A stretch of 64,000 bases of DNA from the NCBI GenBank assembly GCA_019454045.1, contig SKCR01035577.1, positions 145,870-209,869 of the forward strand. Direction: 5' to 3'. Each line of letters starts with the position of its first letter. Position 1 is the stretch's first letter. The notes below the pieces were generated by a model. The model was given only the letters and a program-made list of their open reading frames with translations, made no database searches and had not been told where the DNA came from. This DNA comes from Zanthoxylum bungeanum. Taxonomy: Eukaryota > Streptophyta > Magnoliopsida > Sapindales > Rutaceae. Position numbers and translations under genes: made by a program. Positions 33,961-46,375 of this stretch are shown here, piece after piece.

Positions 33961-34840
33961 AATATCAATCCAGTGACCATCACTTGGATTGGTCTGATTG
34001 TGACTTCATGTGCTCAAAGTGAATGAGACACCAGGTCACGTACATTTTTCAATGTACGAGTTCTCAGAGAGTATCATCAACTTTAAATCTATCCCAGTAG
34101 ATCTTTATTCCTAGAATAAAAGTTGTTTCTCCCAAGAATTCTACGGAGAATTATCATATGAAAGCCAAGTTTTCACCGATTATATTTATGGGAATATCAT
34201 TTCCAAGAAATGACATATTATCATTATTTAGGACTTTCGCTGTCAGTGCGCTCCCACTAACCTCCTTATATACACAAGAATCATTTTCGTTTCGAATTAA
34301 ATCATACACCATTATGATTACATCAAAACGATAGTTCCAAGAACGCAATGCTTGCTTCAATCCATCCATGGATCGAATAACCTGCAAACCTTGTTTGCTA
34401 GTTTTGGTACGACAAAACCGTCAGGATGCTGTAAACATCCTCCAAAAGTTTTCCTTTTAAGGAAAGCGATTTTGATGTTCAGCTGTCATATTTCATAAAT
34501 GAAACATGCAGCATCAGCAAGCATTATCCAAATGGATTTACTATGGCAACAGTAAAAGATTTCGTTGTAATCAACATAATGTTGATAAGGATACCTTTTC
34601 GCTACAAGCCTAGCTTAGTACGTTGGTATGTTGCCTTCCATGTATGTCTTCCTTGAAGACTTATATAGTACCAATAGGCACAATGCCTTGCGGTACATCA
34701 AATAGTATCCAAACTAGGTTGATATACATGGAATCCATTTCGGACTCATGGCACTTTGCCATAATAGGGAGTCGATACCTTGTATCACTTCCTCATACGT
34801 AGTCAGTTGGTATTCCTCAATAAGATTGACATCTTTATGA
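33961..34840 (-). pseudogene. pol: COP-M3 reverse transcriptase remnant
   Basis: On the minus strand: TTYEEVIQGIDS (about 34800), a damaged MDSMYIN segment, DVPQGIVPIGTI (about 34690), LNIKIAFLK (about 34460), HPDGFVVPKLANKVC (about 34430-34380) and LKQALRSWNYRFDVII (about 34350-34310), then YKEVSGS. Where YVDD should follow, the sequence reads NNDN before FLGNDIP, so the catalytic pair is lost. Several frames are needed. The order and words are standard copia RT and parallel those of COP-B. Confidence 0.75.
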
Positions 34841-35870
34841 GGTGAGATCAGAAACCCATACCTCCCAGGTTGTTTTCTGACTCTCTCCGACTTACGCGGT
34901 TCTTATGTATTTGAAGATTATTGGTATAGTTTCATCCTTGATGAACTATTTGTGTTCCATTAAGGAATCGGTACCTGGAATAGTATTTATCTGATTTTCA
35001 TCGAGTTTTACTTTCCTCCCACTTACCACTGCATATAGGTATTCCTCTTAGGAAAACCGCATGGTGACCAACAATTACATTGTTCTCTTGTGAGTTGTAT
35101 AAGTACTATACTTTGGTATCCCTAGGATAACCTACAATTTAGGCACTTATCCGATTTGGGTTCCAGTTTGGTATCATCCAAACATATGCTTAGCATACCC
35201 AAATCTTTAAGAATGAGAAAACCCGGTTCTTTCCTGTTCATATCTAATATGAAGTCTGTCTAACAGATTTTTATGGAACCTTATTCTAAATAAGTTCTGC
35301 ACTATTTATGCGTATCCGTTGAAGGAAATGGTAGCTCAGAGCGACTCATGATTAACCTTATCATGTCCAACAAAATTCGGTTTATCCGTTCGGACACACC
35401 GTCAAATTGACGTGTTCCGGGAGGAGTCCTCATTGAAAGAATACTATACTCTTTCAAGTATTTAAGAAACTTATTGCTCAAGTATTTTCATCATGGTCCA
35501 ATCATGGTGTTTAATACTTTAGCCGATCTGTCTGAGAACTTCGTGTCGAAACTCTAAAAGTTCCCGATTCGTGTTTCTAAAGAAACACATGACCATAACG
35601 CGATGCCATATCCGTAAAGGTCATGAAATATTCATATCCACCTCTAGCCTAGCTAGACATGGGCCCACTTACTTCACTATGAATAAGGGCTAACAGATCG
35701 GTGGCACTTGCACTTTTACCAAGTAAATAGTGTTTTAGTCACTTTGCCTTATAAACTAGATTCGTAGACATTATTTGATTGGAATCAAATTAGTCCTAGT
35801 ACACACTCTTCGAAAGTGTGGATATACGAGTCTTGTTTAATTGTGTCACAGACAACAATGCCACTTACAA
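34841..35870 (-). pseudogene. pol: COP-M3 integrase remnant
   Basis: The minus strand encodes, with many stops, ATDLLALIHSEVSGPM, then GGYEYFMTFTDMASRYGHV (about 35670-35590), pieces equivalent to the DGVSER catalytic-Glu segment near 35390, and the hinge EPRKSERVRKQPGRYGFL (about 34910-34860) that precedes RT. The first catalytic Asp position reads HSE rather than HTD/HSD, suggesting its loss. Confidence 0.65.
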
Positions 35871-36285
35871 GTCTCTTCTGATTAAATCAGTTTGAGCTAT
35901 TTGTTTGTCATGTTATACATTTGAGATTTATTTATATTCAAAATATAAATGCTGTTATTCACATCTAATGTGTTTATGTCAATATCATATTTATATAATA
36001 AAACACTTTAGTGTTCTAGAATATAAAGGTATACCTGCAACGAGTTAAACCCTGATATAGAGGTAATGTATCTAGTCAAACTAGTTACATTGTAACAGTT
36101 TCCTAATTAAATACACACCCGAAGGGTAGTTCTAAACTTAGGCATCTACGGTTAAAACAGCGACTGTCGTCCCGTTTCCGAATCGCAGATTAATCTCATC
36201 TGAAGTCAGTATCCTGCTCTCAGCAGATTCTGCACATCAGTATATATTTATGTATCACACTAAGTATTTAAAATCCAATTTTAAT
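35871..36285 (-). pseudogene. pol: COP-M3 protease / pre-integrase remnant
   Basis: Minus-strand reading near 36230-36090 gives RILTSDEINLRFGNGTTVAV, then stops, then PSGVYLI and a CYNVTSL-like phrase. These correspond to the protease C-terminal side and linker in copia pol. A DTG motif is not legible. TAT1 is inserted at the homologous point in COP-M1. Confidence 0.6.
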
Positions 36286-36600
36286 ATTAGTAGTGAACAT
36301 ATTTATGATGACAAACATATTTAAAGCTGAAGCCTTGCACCATCTTTAATTCCTTCATGTCTGCCTTGTCCATACGGCAGTCACGCTTCCGTGAGCCCAT
36401 TTGCCACAGTTTAGGCAGAAATTTTGGGATATGTCCTTTGTCTCCCCAGAAGATTATAATGATTTTGCCTTTGCCCTTTTTCACACTCCAGAAGCCTTTG
36501 GCCAAGCCTTGGCCTTCCGGAATGTTGAAATAAGATGCGCACCTTGCGCTTCTTGCCTTATTGCAAGATTTTGGCTTTATCTCATTGAGAATAGCCATTA
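36286..36600 (-). pseudogene. gag: COP-M3 gag C-terminus with zinc-knuckle remnant
   Basis: An open minus-strand stretch of 103 codons (36598-36287): MAILNEIKPKS, a Lys/Gly run (KKGKGK), then WGDKGHIPKFLPKLWQMG and KRDCRMDKADMKELK. The knuckle pattern is recognisable but Cys residues are replaced. Sister copy at 12841-13135. Confidence 0.6.
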
Positions 36601-37255
36601 ACTCTCCAAGAGTTAACTATTGCAATTTAGTACTTCAAAGATCTAAAATAGATCTATGAAGATCCTTCAATTTCAATATCATACTATAAGGATCTAATCC
36701 TTAGTTCTGATTAAGAAATTAAGGAGTCCTTTTTGGCAAGCATAACAGATTAAGCACTAAAGTTATCATCACATGAATATTCCAAATATCATGTTCTACT
36801 ATTTGCTTAACTCCAGGCTTAGGCCTAATATGTTATTTTATCAAATAAAGTAACTTATTAGTTTTCAGGACTATCCTGAAATTTATTCCCAATTTGAAAA
36901 TTAAAGTTGTTTAAATACATTTTCCCTAGGATTATGTTTTAAACACTAATCTTTCAAAATTTTATCTTGATTCTAATAGTCCAACTATTTAATCAACGAT
37001 TTAGGTACTATTTATTATAAGGATTACTATAGTCCAACTATATAATCAACTATAATTTAATGGGTTAATTCAATTATATTGATTACTATAATCCAATTAT
37101 AAAATCAACTATTAATTGAAATAGTTTGAATACAATCCAACTGTTTATTAAAACAACATTAAATATTAGTCCAACTAATATATTAATTTATTTGACGAAA
37201 ATTGATATGAGCGCGTATGGCAAGTTACTAAACGAATATTGCAAATTTAATACTT
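36601..37255 (-). pseudogene. gag: COP-M3 degenerate gag body, AT-rich
   Basis: Expected gag capsid region by position. No conserved protein can be read. It carries the same AATAGTCCAACTATT-type inverted repeats (36975-37180) as COP-M1. Confidence 0.4.
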
Positions 37256-37731
37256 GCCTCACACTATTTTTCAGCGAGCCTCTAACCCTCTATCGAGTAC
37301 TCGGGAAACCGTGTTTCCTAGTGGGCTAGGATCCCGTTAAATGTCATACAATCTTGACTTTGGCCAACAAATTGTATGATAATTAACTAGGTAGATCTCT
37401 AAGATCAATTAGATCCCATCCAATTCCTAGATCCAGTAGGTGGACATCCAAGTCCGAAACATATATCCTATATATGCCAATATATCCAATATATTGCCTA
37501 ACCTTTTTCCTCTGAATCAACTAAGCCTTGGCTTTGGCACAACAAACTTAGTGATCCCAGTTAAGCGGAACCCATTGACCTTGGAAAGCTTCGTAATCAA
37601 TGTCGATGGAGAAGAAGTGATCTTGACTTTGGCCAACAAATCACAACTTGGACAAGACACCGATATGGAACAAAGCCTTAATGATTCAAACACATTCTCG
37701 ACGGACAAAGGTCTTGACTTTGGCCAACAAA
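37256..37731 (-). promoter_or_regulatory. COP-M3 leader: four phased CTTGACTTTGGCCAACAAA copies
   Basis: Copies at 37353-37371, 37527-37547 (CTTGGCTTTGGCACAACAAA), 37622-37640 and 37713-37731. Sense-order spacings are 91, 93 and 176, then 103 bases to the GCCTCACACTATT block (37256-37268). This matches COP-M1 almost base for base. Confidence 0.62.
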
Positions 37732-39280
37732 CCAATGCCAGTCTTGGATCTTGAGTAAGAATCACTCAATGGAAGGAAAAACGCTTAATATTTTGTGAGG
37801 GTATTTCGCGTGCAAATTGGCAACCAATTTATTATTTTTGTTAAGGTCTCATCATCATACACCCTTAAACATGCATTCTAAACACATAATAAGGCGCGTA
37901 AATAAAATAATAATGATATGTGGATGGATACTTAACACATTATTCCTATAACAAATCTCTCACTTTCCTCTCTCCCGTTAGCACAAGTATTGCTTCTACC
38001 CGTTACATAACACTTCTAAAGAAACCTCATTTACATTGAGGGGAATAGGTGAGAAGAGAAATACAAAGAGTAAGGAGGTAATAGGCTGGACTCGCAGGTC
38101 CAATTAATAAATTCTAAATTTATTACAATAATTTCCAAAATTGCCCCACCCATCTAATATCCATCCGATATACATTATTCATGCATCGCAACCATGTATT
38201 CACACAAGCATGTTATCAATCAATCTAATCCAATTAATTAATCTGATATTAGTGACCATCCAATGTTCAAACAACGATTTGATTTTGCGCGAGTCAAACT
38301 CATTTTGCGAATAAGTACTCAAAGTACGAATTCTTGAATTATATTAAACTACAAAATTAAATCCAATTCAATTTGCATTTAATACTAATTCGCTATTTAA
38401 TTCCAAATTAAATATTACACTTTATTAACGAACCTTTACGACTTAGATTCTAAATCTAATCGCTACGGGTCTCAAAGCCCGATTAACATCCAATGTTAAT
38501 TTAATTAAAGTCCAATGGGCTTTTAATTACTTTCATAAGGCATGGACTTTTGGTCAACTTGGGTCAAACCCAAAGACTAAAGCCCATTTAAAGGAATCAC
38601 CCTTATATGCCTAGAAACCAATTTAGGCCCATTAGGCCCAATTAAAGTTAAAGGTCCATTAGTCATAATTGGACTTTATGGATGTGGTTTTGGGCCCAAT
38701 TGGATCCAACCAATTTACCTAAACCAATCTTGGTACAACCAAGCCCAATAAGCCCAATAACAACTTTACAAGCCTAAATCCAATTTAAGCCCAACTTAAT
38801 TAAATTACAAAAATTCCAAAATTCATATTTAATTAATCCAAGTGTAATTCCATAATTAATCACCCAAATCAATATTTCCAAAACATCAATTAGCCTAATT
38901 AATTATGCTTATCAACTTTAAAACATGTCCAACACATTTTAATCAAAAATCAAACCCATTTTCATGCATACTAGTCTCGGCATTCATGGGGTAATTTATG
39001 TTCGATTTGGTTTCAATCCAATTAAATCCACAATCATCATTCCCAATCGTTTCAAGTCATCCAATGATCAACGAAACAAGAATTCCAAGACATTAGGGCA
39101 AGATGTAGATTCGGCCAAGCCAATCCTTTTGGGCAAAATTGATCCAATCATATTTTCATGAAATTGATCCAATCAAACTTCAAGTAAATATCATTTAAGC
39201 ACACTCAATCAAACAATTTCATCAAATCATGCTCAAAATCAATTTACCCAATTTTAACCCTAATTCAAGTTTCATGCTTT
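37732..39280 (-). other. COP-M3 long AT-rich leader
   Basis: Untranslated, homologous to the COP-M1 and COP-M2 leaders. No conserved ORF. Confidence 0.7.
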
Positions 39281-39298
39281 AACTCGCTCTGATACCAT
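39281..39298 (-). other. COP-M3 primer-binding site (initiator Met tRNA)
   Basis: The minus strand reads ATGGTATCAGAGCGAGTT directly at the LTR end, a perfect 12-base copia iMet site. Confidence 0.88.
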
Positions 39299-41319
39299 TG
39301 TTGGGAAATTCTCTAAGTCACGAGGATCGATTAAAACAATGAAACATACATGTGAATACACGAAGAAGTTACGGAATACTTACATCGATCGGTTGAGGTG
39401 ATACGTCGAAGAACAAAACTTTTCTGCCCTCCTTGGAAGCTCACGGCAACATGCAGTTTTTTGTGCTCTCCAATTTTCGGCCATGGACTCCATTGTTGTC
39501 TTCAAGCTCCAAGCTTCTCAAATGGTGATTACAAGCTCACAAGTGGGTTTCCCTATCACCTTAGGATGTCTCCATTGTGTGCTAGCACTCTTGATTTTGC
39601 AACAAAATCATCATGTTTGCTTATCCTTGCTCTCGGCAGTGAGCCAAAAACCAGAAGAAAAAAAAACAGCCCATTTGGGCGTGAGAGAGAGAAAGAAGAA
39701 TTGAGAGAGAGTGTGTTATTTTGTTACTTCAAATTGGTAAATGATTTTCCAAAAATCATATACACAAAATTGCAACCAAAAAGTCAAATGGCAATTGTGC
39801 CAACCACTTCCATCAACTACCATCAATCAATCAAGTGACAAGTTGTCACATCACTCAAAGTGACTAATGATTTGACGCTTGATGCGACTAGTGGTTTGAC
39901 GCTTGATGTGATTTGTGGGCCGCACTTAAGTTCGCAATGCGAGTGCGCTCGCAAACACTCCCGGGCTCGGGTTCACAAATTCCAAATTAATGAATTTTCC
40001 ATTGCGACATAATTAAATAATTATGCCTAGCAAAATCACTATTCACGTCGCTAACGAATTAATTCTAAATTAACTCGTTCGCCCGAATTAAAATCTAATT
40101 TCAATTCTGCGTCGAAATCCAATTTCGTATAATATATCGAATATATTATTTTATCGATTAATTCCAAATTAATCATTTTTATCTTTAATTAATATTTTAT
40201 CGTAGATAAAATATCTCCGTAATTAATCCCAGATTAATTTTCTCTCTCATAAAATTGATCCCAGATTAATAAAGTGCGAGTCATACGTCATCGGTGAATC
40301 TTCGGGAAGCGAAAAATGAGATCCCCGGATATGTTGGTAGTAAATTCGGTCGTCGGACTATCTGAATATGTTCGTACCTAGTACTACGTTTGTACCGATT
40401 TACAAGACAAGGTTGGCTTCTAGCAAAGCGCCATGCCTACCCAATTCTCCAGAAATATCCTTACAGGATTATATGATCTATATCAGGCATAGTATACGTA
40501 GTATTACATATTTCAATCCAGCATCGGATGTCACATGCAAGGCCTGGGGCTGGAATTGTGTCTGCCCCGTACGAAGCACATATCGGATCTCTGGTAACTA
40601 GTCTCCATAATCGGATAAACATGACCTAGTCATTTTATCCTGATGACTGCTGTACATAAGAGAACCAGTTCCGTATCCTACGTGACCATCATTTCCACTA
40701 TAACTGGAGTGATACTTCCGTCTTGACATCACACCCAACACACTACGATTCTCAATATACCCAGCAGAGGCGTACACAGAATCTGTTAAAGCCCTGGACG
40801 ACCTAAAACCAAAGTATATTGATTGTCGCAAATATTAGCGGTGCAAGTCTCAAGTTAAGACCAAATACACCTACCCTGATTCGGACTTCCATAGACTTAT
40901 AGTCATACTACCAATGGAATTCCGAGGGGTCTATCCAGAGCAAAGCTGTTTTCCGTACCATCGGTAAAACAAAACCTCCTACTACATTTGCATGACTATC
41001 CTATACCCAAATATATGAGAACTATGCCGTTATGCCCTCACAACGCGCACAAGTGTAATACTAGTCTTTTACGCATTATCGATGTCCAATCTCGATAATA
41101 CTCTGACTATGGATATTTAATGATTAAACCTTCGTGGATTGATACTGTCTCATATCATCTCAATCCAGGAACTAATCATAAGGACCTTCTATCATTTATA
41201 TATCTCGATGATCTAATCACAAATGATAAAAGAGCAATTTCCTTTGTCACATAGTTAATTTGTACAACAACACCATGATATGTACAAATAGTGACGCTAT
41301 GGGTCATAACTGTCCAACA
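39299..41319 (-). repeat. COP-M3 5' LTR, 2021 bp
   Basis: Plus-strand ends TGTTGGGAAATTCTC and CATAACTGTCCAACA. PBS on the left, host LTR of COP-B on the right. Confidence 0.88.
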
Positions 41320-41324
41320 ATGCA

Positions 41325-42094
41325 CTCAATAATCAAGTGCGAAGCAAGATAGGATCCTTCGGCCCGTATGTGTACCATAAGGGGTTTAGGTATCCATGTG
41401 AGTAAAGTCAAGATTCTTAAATCTTAAGCCAAAGTCGATTACCCAGGGTAGATTACATCAGTTATGAAGAATTGTGGACATGTCGACATAAGAGTTGCGC
41501 CTCAGAAACTTGACGGTGTATTCTATATTTCCTAATAAAAACTGGGATAGCCTATGATGGAAAGATTGTTAAACATATGTGATGACCCAGACTTGTATAG
41601 TTCAGAAAGGTCGTTCGTGTTCTTCGTGAATTCAGAGGTGGCCTACATATTCGCTAGACTTATATGACGAACCCGTCTGAACTTAGAGAGTCCCAATATG
41701 AAATGTACTTGTTGAGTACTTGGGTAGCCGATTAATTTTAATAAAAGATAATATTCGATATTATAATTATCAAGCAAGATAATCAAGTGTTATTGGATAA
41801 CATTGATTATTTACTTTGACCTAATTAGGTTAATTGGATTAATTCAATAATTACACAAGGGCTTAATTGTAAAATCATAATTATCTATACTATTTAAGGA
41901 TATTATGCTAATTGTAAGTATGTAATAATAGATAGTTTTGGCTTGATTTAATTGGATTAAATCAAAGTGGACAATATTTAACTAATTTATTTCCTAATCA
42001 TTGGCTTGATTTAATTTGATTAAATCAAAGTGGGAGACAATGAAGATTAATCACACCTAATTATACATATTTGGACAAATTGGATTAAGCCCAC
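41325..42094 (+). repeat. COP-B 3' LTR, second piece
   Basis: Continues from ATGCA (right duplication of COP-M3), collinear with 24315-24990 of the 5' LTR apart from an insertion near 41575-41640, and ends at CCCAC (42090-42094), the left duplication of TAT2. Confidence 0.88.
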
Positions 42095-44378
42095 TGCAAG
42101 ACACAGAAATCGACGATGCTGTTCCGGGCTCGCGGCCCGGTCGGGAGTACGGAGTAGCCCGCGGGGGACTAAAACGGAGAAATAACATGGAGTCGCCAGC
42201 CGGTGTGAACCGGGAAAATAATTTAAGGCCGCACTCACCCCTCGCAAGGGAAGACCTCAAACCGTTGGGTTCAGAATGGTCCCTTACTTATGCCACTTGT
42301 AATGAAATGATTTGTGTAATAACTTAACCGAATCTACGCAACATATATATCCAAGAATAACCTAGATCTAGTTCGCATTCATGAAAGTAAATCCTACGTC
42401 TAAGTTTGCATGCTTTGAAAGTAAGTTATCATAACGGTAAACATATGATAACACACAATTGGCATGTTGAATTATCAAATATAAAGAATTAATAACATCC
42501 TAAACATAAACGTAAATTAAATTCCTATTGCAAAAGAAAATAACTATAACATGCATAAAGAAACAACGTACTAATGGCTAAATCATGCTTAAGGAATAGA
42601 TAACATACAAGCAACCTAATCATGCTCGAATACAAGGTTGGATGAAACGAAATACGTATGTCTCTCAAGTGGTACGTGGCATTGTATCCTGAGTGCAAAC
42701 CGCAATACCGTCCATTCGGATTCGGCTATAGAATTTACGTCCGGGTTTCCATCCGTTATACCGTAAGAGAGAACACATATTCTGTTCATACGAAAATCAC
42801 ATTATACACCAATCCACAATACTCATATGAAATAAAATACTAAAATAAATAAAAATAAAAGATAATAAATAAAGAAGGTGCCCTCAGGTCTAACCTCTTT
42901 AGTCGTCTATCGGAAGTGCGATACGCGGTCGTCAGAAGGGTTGATACTCCGCAACTCCTCCGGTTCACTGGTTCAAAGTTTTCCTTCGTTGTTTCACTGT
43001 TCGGGCTGCTATTTTTACTCCGTTTTACTGTGTTTCTGGTCACGGTTTAGGCTTACTATTTTGTGGTAATGCGGGACTGTTTTGGCTTACGGTTTGAGTG
43101 TTTTACTGGGTAGTTTTCTGGTGGTGGACTGGGCAATTTAGGGCTGTTTTTACGGTAAATCAGGGGATATTTTAGGGCACTTTATGGAGGGTATATGCGG
43201 CCAGAATAGTGCAGTTTAGGGGGGGTTATTTTCGACAGTTTAAAGGTGCAGTTCGTACGTGATTGTGAGGCAGTCGCTGGTGTGTTCAGTGGCTTGTTCG
43301 TGAATTTGCAGGGGCTACGTGAGTGAAGGGGAAGGTGGTTTACGTTTGAAGGGTGTGTGCTGTGAAGTGAGGGGCTTGTGCATAGGGTTGCTGTGGCGTG
43401 AAGGGCAAAGATATGTGGTGATTGTGCGTTGAGTGTGCTAGGCGTGAGGGCAAGGGGCTTATGCGTAGGGCTATTGGTTTGTTGAAGCAGTAACGTGAGG
43501 CAATGTGAGTGGAGGGTGCAGGTGGCGTGATGGTAGTGTACGTGAGGGGTACGTGAGGGAAGCAGGAATGTGTTTGTGAGTGAGGTTGAAGGGTGATTCG
43601 GTCAGGCTGAGTGAAGGGTTAGACGTGAATTGCTGCTGAATGTGGGGAGTATGCCGAGTGAGAATGGGCTGGTGAATGGTACAGTGAGAGTCTCCAAGGT
43701 TTAGGGTTTAGTTCTTTTCGTTTGTTTTATTTTTTGTGAGTCTGAGCCAGGGATGCTAAGGTTGGGTTTGTGGTTCTTTTTATAGAAGAGTGTTGTGTTT
43801 ATCCTTGTTTGAAAAGGAAAGGGATTTGTGTAATTATGGGGGATATTTTTAATTAGTGTGGGATAAGCAAAAATCTTTTAATTAGGGAAGTGATTTGATT
43901 TTATTTGATTTGTTCTTTTTTGATTAGGGATATGATTTAATTTGTATCTTTTAATTAGGGAATGTAATTTAAGTGAATTAGGAAAGCTTTTGATGGGATT
44001 TGATTTGATTTTATTTAATTAGGGAAGGTGATTTGATTTATTTTTAACATGTGTTTAATGTGTGATTTTGTTATTTTGGACAAGTTTGGGCGTGATTTAG
44101 GTGATTTGGGTTTGGTTTGGTTTGGTGGACTTGGTGTGTGGTTTGGTGATGCATAGGCTTGGTGTGTGACTTGCGGGGGTTTTGGGCTAAGGATGTGTTT
44201 TAAAACAGAGGTCCAACAAGCACACTCGAAGCTAAGCAAACGAATTTAGTCCAACAGGACATGGATTTCTGACTTTTCCCTTTCGATGTCCATTTCCCGC
44301 GACTTCCAAAACTTAAAGAGGAGTGTCTCCTTATGAGACTCATCATAGGGACTTATATGCAAAAATGCAGTGCCTACA
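42095..44378 (-). repeat. TAT2 3' LTR, 2284 bp
   Basis: Plus-strand ends TGCAAGACACAG and GCAGTGCCTACA. It lacks the CGTTCGAACG and 175-bp subrepeat modules of TAT1 and TAT3. U5 hairpins at 42124-42140 and about 42199-42215. Minus-strand TATA (CTATAAAAAG) at 43777-43784. Confidence 0.9.
43777..43784 (-). promoter_or_regulatory. TATA box in TAT2 3' LTR
   Basis: The minus strand reads CTATAAAAAGAACC. Conserved at 50293-50300 in the 5' LTR. Confidence 0.6.
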
Positions 44379-44396
44379 GTGGCCCCCACTTTGATG
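44379..44396 (-). other. TAT2 polypurine tract
   Basis: The minus strand reads CATCAAAGTGGGGGCCAC before TGTAGGCAC. Confidence 0.75.
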
Positions 44397-44504
44397 GGAC
44401 TTGTGCAGTGTGTAACAGTGACAATCCTATCAAAGTTATGCAATGCATTTTTACTTACCTGGCTCGCCAGCTGCCACCTGACTTGCCTGCTACTTTGAAC
44501 TGAG

Positions 44505-45195
44505 TTGATGATGATGCAGTGGGCCCTCGAACCTGGGACGCATCCCGGAACAGTAGCTGATGTGTGGGCCCTCGACCCTGAGACACATCCTAAAAGTGAT
44601 GATGTAGTAGGTCCTCGACCCTGAGACGCATCACGGAACTACAACTGATGATGCAGTGGGCCCTCGACCCTAGGAAGCATCCCGGAACTGCAACTGACAA
44701 CGGGGGTGTCTCGACCCTGGGACGCATCCCAATACCGCTGACAATGTGGGCCTCGCCCTCAAATTCATGATGTAGTGGGTCCTTGACCCTGGGACGCATC
44801 CCGGAACTACAACTGATGATGTAGTGGGCCCTCGACCCTGGGACACATCCCGGAACTGCAACCGACAACGGGGGCACCTTGACCCTGGGACGTATCCCAA
44901 TACCGCTGATAATGTGGGCCTCGCCCTCAAAATTGATGATGTAGTGGGTCCTCGACCCTAGGACACATCCCGGAACTACAACTGATGATGCAGTGGGCCT
45001 CGACCCTGGGACGCATCCCGGAACTGTAATCGACAATGGGGACGCCTCGACCCTGAGACGCATCCCAATACCGCTGACAATGTGGGCCTCGCCCTTAAAC
45101 TGATGATGTAGTGGGTCCTCGACCCTAAACTGGTATTGATGTGGGCCTCGCCCTCAAACTGATGATGTAGTGGGTCCTCGACCCTAAACTGGTAT
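44505..45195. repeat. TAT2 higher-order array, about 170-bp unit
   Basis: About three and a half copies of a composite. It consists of a GTGGGCCCTCGACCCTGGGAC half, an ACAACGGGGG half ending CCCAATACCGCTGAC, and a short AATGTGGGCCTCGCCCTC step. Unit boundaries fall near 44645, 44818 and 44990. Confidence 0.8.
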
Positions 45196-45690
45196 TGATG
45201 TGGGCCTCGCCCTCAAAATTGATACTGATGTGGGCCTCGCCCCCAGCTGATACTGATGTGGGCCTTGCCCCCAAACTGATACTGATGTGGGCCTCGCTCC
45301 CAAACTGATACTGATGTGGGCCTCGCCCCAAACTGATAGTGATGTGGGCCTCGCCACCAAACTGATACTGATGTGGGCCTCGCCCCCAAATTGATATTGA
45401 TGTGGGCCTCGCCCCCAACTGATACTGATGTGGGCCTCGTCCCCAAACTGATACTGATGTGGGCCTCGCCCCTAAAACTGATACTGATATGGGCCTCGCC
45501 CCCAAGCTGATACTGATGTGGGCCTCGCCCCAAACTGATACTGATATGGGCCTCACCACCGGGACTCATCCCCAAAAACTGATACTGATACTGATGTGGG
45601 CCTCGCCCCCGGGACTCATCCCCAAAACTGATACTGATACTGATGTGGGCCTCGCCCCCGGGACTCATCCCCAAAACTGATACTGACACT
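45196..45690. repeat. TAT2 28-bp array, grading into about 50-bp units
   Basis: About a dozen GATACTGATGTGGGCCTCG + CCCCCAAACT units (28-30 bp), then three longer units that also contain GGGACTCATCCCCAAAA. ORFs on either strand here are periodicity artefacts. Confidence 0.88.
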
Positions 45691-46375
45691 GATGTGGGTC
45701 TCGACCCAGGGATTCATTCCAAAATTCCGATGATGTGGTCCTCGACCCTGGGATTCATTCCAAAATTTTGATGATGTGGGCCTCGACCCTGAGATTCATT
45801 CCAAAATTCTGATGATGCGGGCCTCGACCCTGAGATTCATTCCCGGATTCATTCTAAAATTCTGACGATGTGGTCCTCGACCTTGGGATTCATTCCAAAA
45901 CTCTGATGATGTGGGTCTCGACCCTGGGATTCATTCCAAAATTCTGACGATGTGGTCATCGACCTTGGGATTCATTCCAAAACTCTGATGATATAGGCCT
46001 CGACCTTGGGATTCATTCCAAAATTCTGACGATGCGGGCCTCGACCTGGGATTCATTCCAAAATTCTGACGATATGGTCCTCGACCTTGGGATTCATTCC
46101 AAAACTCTGATGATGTGGGCCTCGAACCTGGAATTCATTCCCGGATTCATTCCAAAATCTGACGATGTGGGCCTCGACCCTGGGATTCATTCCAAAATTC
46201 TGACGATGCGGGCCTCGACCTTGGGATTCATTCCAAAACTCTGACGATGTGGGCCTCGACCCTGGGATTCATTCCCGAAACTGCTGACAATGTGGGCCTC
46301 GACCCTGGGATTCATTCTCGAAATTGCTTATAATATGAGCCTCGACCCTAGGATTCATTCCCCAAACTGCTTGAC
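45691..46375. repeat. TAT2 about 42-bp array
   Basis: About fifteen units of GATGTGGGCCTCGACC, TGGGATTCATTCC and AAAATTCT. Some units contain a duplicated CATTCCCGGATTCATTC step (45840, 46140). Confidence 0.88.

Larger units (their letters stand above)
31423..41319 (-). mobile_element. COP-M3: minus-strand copia with both LTRs
   Basis: Flanked by ATCCA (31418-31422) and ATGCA (41320-41324), a 5-bp target duplication with one later substitution; the uninterrupted host LTR reads GATGCATTCAG at 24310-24320. LTRs are 31423-33423 (3') and 39299-41319 (5'). The interior (5875 bp) holds, in minus-strand order, PBS, long leader, gag, PR, IN, RT, RH and a purine tract (AAGTGGGACA). All coding parts are heavily mutated. 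This is the only copy of the family with both ends in the window. Confidence 0.88.

Noticed and set aside
45125..45690. Long minus-strand ORFs with repeated GEAHISIS / RPTSVSV words.
   Set aside because: They are frame shadows of the 28-bp array in two frames; no independent evidence of a protein.
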